A stretch of DNA of 64,000 nt, taken from contig NC_056762.1 in the NCBI RefSeq assembly GCF_018687715.1, forward strand, positions 31,174,864 to 31,238,863. The letters are read 5' to 3'. This stretch comes from Carya illinoinensis (Eukaryota > Streptophyta > Magnoliopsida > Fagales > Juglandaceae). The notes below the pieces were generated by a model. The model searched no databases. It had not been told where the DNA came from and saw only the letters and a program-made list of their open reading frames with translations. This document shows, piece after piece, positions 31,101 to 43,100 of this stretch (the first letter of the stretch is position 1; every line of letters starts with the position of its first letter). Position numbers and translations under genes: made by a program.

Positions 31101-34100
31101 AGTCGGAAATAGTGAATCTGTCTATTGATGGTGTCCTCTGATAAAGAGTGAATCGTCTACTTCATTACAGAAATGTTCTTGATGGCTTCTTATCTTTTAT
31201 GGTTGCAGACGAAGTTCAGTGTTTTCTTTCCAATTGAACTAATATGTTTTTGTCCTTTTCCTAATGATTGAATATTACTATAGTAGTTAGCATGTATTTT
31301 AGTTCTGAAACTAGTGGCTACCGTTTGGATCTATACATATTGAAAGAAATTCATTAGGCCACAATATCTCACTTCCCTCTTGTTACCTTATCACTGAACC
31401 TATAATCTTCAATGCAGAAATTCGTATGTTGGCAACATTTCCCTGTTCTATGAAATGGAAGAAAAGCTTCAGCAGGTGTCTATTTTCAGTATTTTTATTT
31501 GTTTTCATTTACAGGGTTGTTCAGTGATGCTGCTAATTCCTGAAGTCTGTTCAATTATCTCTTCCTCACAGACTTAAAAAAAAAAATGTAATTAAATCCT
31601 CGTTTTTTGTGCGTATACAACTCTACAAAGTGCTCTGCTGAAACTTGTGTGTCTGTTTATTTGTTTGTATAGGGGCTGTATAGGCTAGAAAGTTGACGTG
31701 TAATGCTAAAGGGTTGTAGTCAGGTATAATGAAGGTAGGATAAGCAAATGATTGGAAAACATGGAAGAAAATTTATATGTAGCAAATTCTTTCTTTTATC
31801 ATATAGCTTATGTGAGGTAGAAAGGTTTTAAACAAGTTACTTCCATAATGAACTGGCATGAACTTTTCATGGCCTGGTTTTGTTTGGTTCTACTAAGTCA
31901 TGAGTTGGTTGTGTTCTGCAATTTAGAACAATTCTTGGTTAGTTTGGACTTGGTAAGGCTAAACCTGTCTGAAGCAACTGATTTGATTTGTATGGGTGAA
32001 CTTTCATAATTATAAACCTATTGCATTGTGCTTCCTTTATTATTCTCGGCTAAGAAATTACGGCTGGAAGTTTGCATGACAGAGAAGCCTATGGGCGTTT
32101 TTACCATCCAATCTCACTCAACTAATACCCAAAAGTAACTGGGATAGCTTGCATGTCGTATGTGCTTCTTATGGTTTTGAAGCATTGTTTACTCTTACCA
32201 ATCTATGATCTTCACATACTTCTTGATGTTTAATTGACTATTTTGGGTGAAAATACTTACCTTATGCAATTGATTATAGGGTCATAATATTGTCTTGATG
32301 TCAAACCACCAAACTGAAGCAGACCCAGCTGTCATTGCATTGTTACTTGAAGCAACAAACCCAAGTATTGCTGAGCGCATGGTGAAACTTGTTTTAACCC
32401 TTTCAATCATAGAGCATTGCGCATTTGAAAATGTTGACATTACAAACTTGTGCTTGATGTGCTGCAGACCTATGTAGCAGGTGATAGAGTTTTGATAGAT
32501 CCTCTTTGCAAGCCCTTCAGCATGGGAAGGTGATTTTGAAATTTGTGATACTTCATATTGTAATTATGCTCTTATATGCCCATTCAAAGTCCAATGAATA
32601 TGATAATATTATCCTCTGTGCATTTTGTTAGGAATCTTATCTGTGTATACTCGAAAAAGCACATGAATGATGTCCCTGAATTTGTTGAGATGAAAAGAAA
32701 AGCAAACACGCGAAGTTTGAAGGAAATGGCTTTGCTTTTAAGGTACCTTTACTTCTGTCAGTCCGATCAAAGTCTTGGCCATAAAATATCCATGGCAAGG
32801 GGATTAAATACCATTGGAAGTCATATCTTGTTTCTCATTATCATGGTTTTTTTCTAGGCATGCATCTTTTTATTCATTCATTTGATTCTTCAGAGGGTGG
32901 GCTGTTAGATCTTATGCCTTTTTTCTTGGTCTTTTTCTATTTGCATATCTGTTGTCTGTCTTTCCTCGAATTTGTTTAAGAATTGTGGAGAATTTATTAT
33001 AGTGGTCTCGATTGAATAGTCTTCTGTAGAACTTTATTTGCAGAGTCCCTGTTTGGATGTCTGACAAAAGTCAAGTATGGAAAAATGTGTCAGTTTGTCA
33101 AGTTTGCCTAACACTTCTTGTTTGGATTGATGTGGTGTTCAGAATGGTTTGGTGATGCCTCTGGAGAGTACACAATAACACTTGCAAGCACTTGGCAGAT
33201 CTTTCATTGGATCAGGGTTAGGGCTGTAAATGAACCAGTCTATTCGATATCCTGATCGGTAATCACTCGGTTAAACTGAAATCGAATTCAACACGTGAAA
33301 AAAAAAAACTCGTTCGTAAAAACAGATACCTACTCGATTTGTAAATGACACATACCCGATAAAACTCGACTCGACTCAGCTAAGGCTTGTTTAGGCTCGA
33401 GTCGACTCGTTAGCTCGACTCGATTAAAACTTATTCATATATTGATAAATATATACATACACCTATATATACATGTATGTATGTATGTATTAGCTAATAA
33501 TATAAGCATACCACTTTTATAATTAAATATATAATATGTAATCTAATTACTTATGTTTATATAGTGAATATGCTTTATATGTATATTTTATAATTTGTAT
33601 AATAATTAGTCGATAAAATTTAATAATTTCGTATACTAGTATGTGAGAACCATATATGAAATAGATATATGCTATCATATTAAGTGTATGTATTAATAAT
33701 ATATGTAGGCGTATAATATATTGTTATGTTGGATAAATATCAACTAGTTAGGTATTAATTATTTTTAAATTTTTTTAACTTTTATAATTCAATAGAGGTT
33801 CTACTTGTTAGTTGTATAAATTTAATATTAGTTCTTTTATTTATTTTATTTTATTTATTAATTATTAAATCTTATTAAAAAAAAACAATTTAAACTCAAG
33901 CTCGAGCTCGGCTCGACTCGAACTCATTTGTGAGACGAGTTCGAGCTCGAGTTGAGAGTTTAGCTTATCGAGTCGAGTTCGAACAAAGAATAAAAAAAAA
34001 AATCTCGAGTTCGGGTTCGAGCATTTTGAATCGAGCTGAGCTCGACAAACCAAAAAGGGGCTCGGCTCGGCTTGATTACAGCCCTAAATTCAGGGTTCAA

Positions 34101-37100
34101 TGAGGGGAGTTAGGGGGATGGATAAGTCCTTAGACCTGGTCATACATAAATAGAAATCACCCTTGGAAAAGCGTGGATAATTAGCCAAAGCAGTAGGTGC
34201 TATAATAAAATTGATAGCAATAAAGTGCAACTATGCCTCATCTGGGTTGGTTGCTGCTTGGAATAATTTTTTTTTGATAATTAAATCAGAATTTTATTAT
34301 CACGAATAGGCATAGCCCAAGTACACATGAAGTATACAAAGGAAATACCTACTACACTCTAGAAAACAGGAAAACTAAAACAGAAACAGATTCAGTACTT
34401 TCTCATCATTCCTTACAAAGATCTTAGCCCACAAACTCAAAGTATAAAAAAAAAAGTTTCGAAGATCTTCAAAAGACACTGTCTTCAAAACATCTCCCAT
34501 TTCTTTCCAGCCATAGACACCACATTAAACACAAAGGAATCATTCTCCACCTGGCAACAACATCTTTCCTCACCTCACAACCATACCAACATGCAAGAAG
34601 CTCCACTACTTCATTAGGCATCACCCAAAATAAACCTGTACGACCAATAACCTCATACCACAAAGAGTTTGCCACCTCACAATGTAAAAACAGATGATTT
34701 ACAGATTCTCCATCCTTCTTGCACATGACACACCAATCGGCTATACACAAGCCACGTTTTCTAAGATTATCCATAGTCAATACTTTCCCTAGAGCAACCA
34801 CCCAGATGAAGAACGCCATCTTAGTAGGTACCTTCACCCTCCAAATGCTTTTCCATGGAAATACACAGCCAGAATGACAATTAAGCACCTTATAATAAGA
34901 ACTGACTGAAAACCTGAAATTTCCAGCGTAGTCCTACAATAGCCTATCCTCTCTTCCCTGTATCACTTTTGAATTATAAATCCTTCCCAAAAAATCTGAA
35001 ACAACATTAACTTCCTAGTCATTTGGATTTCTAATAAAGTCAACAACTCAACATTCCATAAAATATTATTATCCGTACATTGAAGATAATCTGCCACAGC
35101 AACATTTTGATCCCTTGTCTGCCTGTAGAGAGATGGAAAATCTAATTTAAGAGCTGATTCCCCACACCGAATGTCATGCCAAAAGAGAATCCTCTTCCCT
35201 TCCCCCACCTTAAATTTAATATGTTTAGAAAACTCCCCCCAACCTTTCCTAATAAACTTCCATAAACTCACCCCATACGCTCCTCTAACTTCTTTAGAAC
35301 GCCAATTCCCCCATCCACTCCCCATATTTAACAGCAGAGAAATGCTTACCAGCTGTCCGGCTGTAAATCCCACAAAACAGCCCATTCAACTCAAGCCACG
35401 TAAGAAAAAACACTGTAAGAGAAATACACTCCACCATAGAGAATCAAGGTCATATGTGTTACTAGCCCCTTTCTCATTTGCACTGCCCTCTGCCCTTCTC
35501 TTCCTCACTGCTCTCTGTGCACCGCCCTCGGTCCGATGCCAACGCAGCTCAGAAAGTGCCCCTCTGGTCGAATTCCTTTCATTCTTTCGAAAAACCCATG
35601 ACAAATGAAAAGAGAGAGAGAAAACCTTCAGAAATTCCCTCGAACCTGTAATCCTTTCCCACCGAAATCCCTTACCCACTTCACAGGTCCATGAACGACG
35701 ACAGAGAAGCAGCAACCCATCTGAGAAACTAATCAAATACTAATAAGAGCGACCCAGAAACATATAAACCAAACCAAAAAAGCAAGAAACCAATGCTTAT
35801 GGCCCGTCATAATTGGTTGAGGAAAGTAATTTAATAGACAATTTCTGGAAATCTGAATAATGCAAAACGCCTCATAGTCGTCGCCCACCAAGCCATTGCC
35901 CACCACAGCAGGTTGTCTCCGTCTTTTCTATGCACTCGACGTCGCCCACCAAGCTGTCACCCACCACCGTTCCCATCGCCCACTTGATGGTTTGATTTTC
36001 ACCACTTTGTAATTGTTATAGTATGCTTGTAATCTGGGCAATCGAAAGCATAGGCAAACAAAATTGAAAGCTTTTGCAAAAAAATCGAACTCGGCGTCGC
36101 TGTTTCACTTCAATTTCTTGCCATGTGTATGATGGCATTTGAACAAGAGCTCTACTTGGATGGGCAAATGAAGCCAGCAAAAAAGATAGGTCTGTAAGAA
36201 AAGTGATAGCCAAGCAAAAAAGGTTTTATGATGTTTGCTGGTTTAGGATAAATGTGGTGGAAGTCATACGTGTAACTATGTGATTGGCAGGCTGTTATTT
36301 GGCCAAAATCAGCCGGACCGGTCCTAAGGAATTCTCTTAACAGCAACAACATTCTTCCATAAAGCATCTCTCTCTTCATGATATCTCCAAAGCCATTTTC
36401 CAAGGAGTGCTTTATTAAACAACCTCAAATTTCTAACCCCCATACCTCCACAAAAACTGGTTGACAAATTTTGTTCCAACTAACCAATGAAACTTCTTTT
36501 TCTTTCCTTTTCCTCCCCATAAGAAATTACGATAAATATTCTTTATTCTCCTAGCAACCCCAGCCGGCAAAGGGAACAGTGAAAGAAAATATGTGGGAAG
36601 ATTAAACAATGTAATCTTTATCAAAGTAATTCTTTCCCCTTTAGACAGATCTATCTTTTTCCATCCAGCCAACCTTTTTCCTGATCTTCTCAATCACCCC
36701 ATCCCATATCAAAACAGATTTGTGAGGAGCACCCAATGGAAGACCAAGATACTTCAGTGGCAGTGAAGCAATCTTACACTCCAAAATATTAGCGAAATCT
36801 GAAATATTGCCCACAGCACCCACAGGAACAATTTCAGACTTGTTTAAGTCGATCCTTAGTTTGAGACAGCTTCAAAACATAACAACAATGCTCTCAAAGA
36901 TCGAATAGGTTCTTGGTTGGGCTCACTGAAAATCAATGTGTCATCGGCAAAAAGAAGATGAGATAATTTGATGCTATTCCTTTCCTCATTTCCCACCTCA
37001 AAACCCGACAAGTGCCTTCCTTCAACTGCCGCTTCCAACATTCTACTCAAAACATCTATGACAAGACAAAAAGAAAAGGAGATAGCAGTTCTCCTTGTCT

Positions 37101-40100
37101 CAAACCACATTAACTATTAAAGAACCCAGCTGGAGTGCCATTCACCAAAATAGAAAATGTTGACATCGACATGCAGTGTTTGATTCACATGCACCATTTC
37201 TACCCAAGACCATATCTCCCAAGCAAATACAAGAGAAAATCTCAACTAACATGGTCATATGCTTTTTCCATGTCCAATTTAATCAAAATACCAGATTCAT
37301 TAGAATTAATTCTGCTGTCCACATATTTGTTAGCAACTAAAACCGAGTCGAGAATTTGCCTCCCTCTTACAAAGGCATTTTGCGATTTTGAAATAATGTT
37401 TCCCAACACCACAGTCATACAATTAGCTAACACCTTAGAGATTATCTTATAAACCCCATTCACCAAACTTATAGGCCGAAAATCCCGCATCCTCACAGCC
37501 CCTACCTTTTTGGGAGTAAGTGCTATAAAAGTAGCATTTAAACTTTTTTCAAATTTCATAAATGTATGAAATTCAAGAAAAAATTTCATAATATCATCCC
37601 GCACTATATCGGAGCAAGATTGAAAGAAAGCCATTGAAACACCATCTGGACCCGGGGCCTTATCCCTTGCCATTCCTCTAACCACATCAAGAACTTCATC
37701 CTCATCAAAGATTCAAAAGCTCTCTCCGACCAATCTGCACTTGCTTTATCAATGGAGTCAAAAAACAGTCCATCAAGCTTTGGCCTCCAAGCATATTCTT
37801 CACTGAACAGCTTCTCATAAAACTTGACAATGTGATCCTTAAAGACCTCTTGATCTGAAATGATGTTATCACCATCATGAAGAACCTCAATAGCATTATT
37901 TCTTCATTGGAAATTCGCCATACGGTGAAAACATTTCGTGCACTTGTCACCTTCTTTCAGCCAAAGAACCCGGGATTTTTGTCTCCAAGAAATTTCCTCA
38001 AAAAAAAGAAAAAAAAAAAGAAAAAAGAAGAAGAGAGATTTAAATTCCCTTGGTGCTTTTGGGGTGTTGCTCTTGTAGACTTCCTGGCTCTAGGAAGGTG
38101 CCCCTCTTTGCCTTTTTTGCTACATTTTATTAATTGTCCACACTTACAGGTGCACACAAGACATACACACACATGCACACAAATACACACACACTCCAAA
38201 TTATATGAGTAAGCTCTGGACTTGTGGAACGGACACAAGAAATACTCTTGCACCTATACATGCATGCAAGACATGCACACACAAACTCATTGTGGATTAC
38301 CATTTTTCGCGAAATCTAAATGTTCTTTTTGCTTCTTTATCCCAGCTCACACTGATCATTAAACTTGGATTTTAGGTTCTAACATCCGTAGAAGTTGGTG
38401 GGTGATTGTCATGTATACTTTATGTGTACTTGGGCTATGCCCTTCCTTTTCTTATGAACAAGGGGTTGTTTGGAAGATGGGATGGTTTCATTTCATCCAA
38501 TCACATTTGATCTCATTTTCTTCCCAAACATTACTCAAACACAAACACTTTTCAATTTCAAAACTTCAACCTTTTCATCTAATCATTAACTAATCATTAC
38601 AACTTTCTCAAATTTCCAAACAAAACACAAAAACTAATTCAACTTTTTCAAATTCCAAAACAAAAATAATATTAAAAAATGATATTTTAACAAGATTTTA
38701 ACTTTATTATATTTTTATTCAACTTTTTCTCTCTCATTTCTCAAAACCCATAAATATCATAACTCAAACCATTTCACTACTATTCACAGATTTTGCATCT
38801 TATCTTATTCCCCAAGCATCCCCTAAGATTCTTGATTACCCATAAAAAAAAAAAAAGGTTGGTAGGTGATTGTAGTTGGTTGATTGCCTAAGATATGAAT
38901 GTATTCATGCTTGTTTAAAGATTGAAAACGTATCTGCATCTCTATATTTGGCTGTATTATTTCCCTAAAGCTCTAAAATATCTCCATTTTTTTCTTCTAT
39001 CACTTGGCTCTTCTCTAATACAGGGGTGGATCACAAATTATATGGATTGCACCAAGTGGTGGGAGGGACCGACCATATCCTCAAACACAAGAATGGTACC
39101 CAGTAAGTTTCTTCCACTTCCTATATGTTGTGAGGAAAAAATGCCTTGCAATAATACAAAAGGAAGGCAAACGTGCTTCTTACATCAGGTGATTAGCTAG
39201 GGAAAAAGTTCATCCGGTATGACATTATTTATCTGACAAAAAATGTTCATTATTTCTTTAAAAAATGTTCATTATTTTAATAAAAAGCTTTCGTATGACA
39301 TCTTATGTCTACTTTCACGATGCCATTAAGTTCTTTCATACTGATATAAGGGGGTCAGGCACCCTTTGATGCTTCTTCAGTGGACAATATGAGAAGGCTT
39401 GCAGAACATTCTGGTACTCCAGGGCATATATACCCACTGGCAATATTGTGTCATGACATAATGCCTCCGCCACCCCACGTATGTCCTTGTCTTTAACTTG
39501 GCATTTTATATTTTTCCTTATTTTCCACTCTTGTGACCAATACATTCTTCCCAGGTAGAAAAAGAGATTGGGGAGGAAAGAGTCATCTCGTTTCATGGAG
39601 TTGGTGTATCAGTGGCACCGGGCATCAACTTCTCTGAAATTTCTGCTGCCTGTGAAAATCCTGAAGAGGTTGGTTCCACATAGAATGGTGGTCTTCAATT
39701 GCCTGGTTAATAATATAGTTCCTGAAATACCCACAAAAAATATAGTTCCTGTAATATATTTTTCTACCGATTTTTTGATTCTATGATTGCTCTTATCGGA
39801 TTTCCCCTTTTGCTGAACTATGATTTATAGAACTGTTAAACAGTGCCAATTAATTTTCAATGTTTACTTATCGTTTATAACCAAGCCAGTAGTTATCCAA
39901 TGACCATTATAAAGATGAAATAACCAATCTTGTTCAGTTCTGATCCTGAGCTTCTGCTTGGATAAATGAAATTGGGGTGTAGCCTTAAAAGAAAATGACT
40001 AAAAAATTGTGCATATTCAATAGTTATACAGTGACCATTATAAAGATGAAATAATCAATCTTGTTCAGCTCTGATCCAAGCCGAGCTTCTGCTTAGATAA

Positions 40101-43100
40101 ATGAAATTGGGGAGTAGCCTTCAAAGAAAATGACTGCAAAATAGCGCATATCATCATACTGCTTATTATTAATCAATCATTCTAAATGCAGAAGTCCGTA
40201 CTCTAAACAAGATTTTATCAGAAGTCTACCTCAGTTGTTTTTGATGGAGTGATTCATGAAATGCCTGGAAACTTGATTAGTGATAGAGGTAGTGTTCATG
40301 GGTTTTCTGCTTAAATTAATTTTAAATTTTGACTGATGAAGTGCAGGAACTTAGAAAATTTTTGTGCAATTATATGCCATAAAGATTTAGCTTAACTACT
40401 AAAGTTATTCACTTAGTTGTTATGTTTGAGAGCATTGTTGTTATGTTTTGAAGCTGTCTCGGGTCTCAGGATTAACCTTAACAAGTCTGAAATTGTTCCA
40501 GTGGCTGTAGGTAATATTTCTGTTTTGGCTAATATCTTGGAGTGTAAGATTGCTTCACTGCCTCTTGGGGGCTCCTCTGTTTTGATTTGGGATGGGGTTA
40601 TTGAGAAGATTGAGAGAAGGTTGGTTGGATGGAAAAAGTTATATTTGTCTAAAGGGGGAAGAATTACTTTGATAAAGAGTACGTTGTCGTATTTTCTTTC
40701 ACTTTTCCCTCTGTCGGCTGTGCTAGTTGAATTGAGAAAATTTATCATAATTTCTTATGGGGAGGAATTGGAGAGGAAAATAAGTTTCATTTGGTTAGTT
40801 GGAATAAGGTGTGTCAACTGGTTTCTTGTGGAGGATTGGGGGGTGAGAAATTTGAGGTTGTTTAATAAAGCACTCCTTGGAAATGGCTTTGGAGATTTCA
40901 TGAAGAGAGAAATGCTTTTTGGAAGAATGTTGTTGCTGTGGCTGGGGGGATTGGTGTTCTAATGAAGTTAAGAGGAGTGTATGGGGTGAGTTTATGGAAG
41001 GGCATTAGGAAAGGTTGGGGGGAGTTTTCTAAGCATATTAAATTTAAGGTGGGGGAAGGGAAGAGGATTCTCTTTTGGCATGACATTTGGTGTGGAGAAT
41101 CAGCTCTTAAATCAGATTTTCCATCTCTTACAGAATTGCAAGGGATCAAAATGTTGCTGTGGCTAAATATCTTCGATGCATGGATAATAATATTCTTTGG
41201 AATGTGGACTTTATTAGAGATGTAGATGTCTGGGAAGTGATTGTTGTTTCAGATTTTCTGGGAAGAATTTATAATTCTAATGTGATGCAGGGAAGAGAGG
41301 ACAGGCTTTTGCGGGATCGTGCTGGAAATTTCAGGTTTTCAGTCAGTTCTTTTTATAAGGTGCTTAATTTTCATGCTGGCTGTGTTTTTCCCTAGAAAAG
41401 CATATGGAGGGTGAAAGTACCTTCTAAGGTGGTGTTCTTTGGTTGGGTGGTTGCTCTTGGGAAAGTATTGACCACGGATAACCTTAGAAAACGTGGTTGG
41501 TGTATAGCTGATTGGTGTGTCATGTGTAAGAAGGATGGTGAATCTGTAAATCATCTTTTTTTGCATTGTGAGGTAGCAAAATCTTTGTGGAATGAGGTCC
41601 TTGGTCGGACAGGTTCATATTAGGTGATGCCTAAGGAAGTTGTGGATCTCCTTGCATGTTGGTGTGGTGTTGAGGCAAGGAAAAGTGTTGCTGCCAGATG
41701 GAGAATGATTCCTTTGTGTTTAATGTAGTGTATTTGGCTGGAAAGGAACAGAAGATGCTTTGAAGATAAAGAGCGTTCTTTTGAAGATCCTCGTTATTTT
41801 TTCTTTTCTACTTTGAGTTTGTGGGCTAGGATCTTTGTAAGGAATGATGATAATGGACTGAATCTGTTTCTGTCGTAGTTTCCTGCTTTCTAGTGTGTAG
41901 TAGGTATTTCCTTTGTATACTTCCTGTATACTTGGGCTGTGCCTATGCTTGGTAATAAAATTCTTATTAACTAAAAAAAAAAAAAAAAAAAAAAAACACT
42001 AAAGTAATTTACGTAGGGCAATGAGAAGCTGTTTTAGTTTACATTTGAAAAATGCTGTCGTTAATATGCATTAAGTGCATTTGCAATTTACATTGCCTTA
42101 CCAACTTCCATCTGTTTGATAGCTTGGGCAATGGAGATCCATTTTATCTAACTAAAAAATACACCTAGGTGGTAGAATAATGCAAATTCCTGTGTGCACC
42201 AGAAAATAGAACACATCACTACTAGTCTCAGGAACGTTCATCCCTTATTTCTGCACAAGACTGCAAATAGCATGATTATAAGTATTAATATAAAAAAAAT
42301 TTCACTGCAGTAATATACAACCTGTATACTTTGGGCAACACCTTATTTGATTCTTGATTAAATTATCACTTATAAGAAACACATTGACTGCACTAGTATA
42401 CAGCCTGTGTATACTTTGGGCTACACCTTATTTGATCTTTGATAAAATTATCACTTTTAAATTCATATTGACACTGGTGCATAATTGACGATGCTAATGA
42501 CTGCACCTTATTTACTCCTGATAAATGATATTTGTAATTGTGAAGTGCCCAAACGCCTCACAATCTATTTGAAAAAAGTGAGTAAATACTGGACCCACAG
42601 AAAAATAAAAAATAAAAAATAAAAATTAATTTTTTAATAGTGGACCCACTTTTTTACAAATTGATTACGTGGCGCTTGCGCATTTTTTAACTGTATGTAG
42701 CATTACTCTTTATCCACTCCACTTTAGACAGTCATGCCTAAGTGTGGCTCTTGTATATGTCCTTTGTGGCTTTGCCTATTATCAATAGAATTCTTATTTA
42801 CTGATAAAAAAAATGTTATCCACCTCACTCAGTGTTGAACTTGTTTCTGATTCAATGCATAAGTTATTTGGTTTGTTAATATTTCAAATTATCTTAGTTC
42901 TTGTTAATATTGCAAAGATTACAAGAAATTCTAGACAAGTCATGTTCCGTCATTGCCATGTGTAGACAGTTGCTTCACCTGTTTATGTTCTTATTAGTTC
43001 CCAACATCTCCATGCACATTATTTATTGCGAGTGATTCTAACTGAGGTGGTTGTTCACTTTAGCAGGCTAAGGAGGCATACACACATGCGCTCCATAATT

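Noticed and set aside
23214..41623. Plus-strand zf-RVT frames (23214-23636, 41411-41623) as host genes
   Set aside because: Both end in LINE 3' tails with A-runs and lack the upstream part of the domain; they are 5'-truncated LINE copies.
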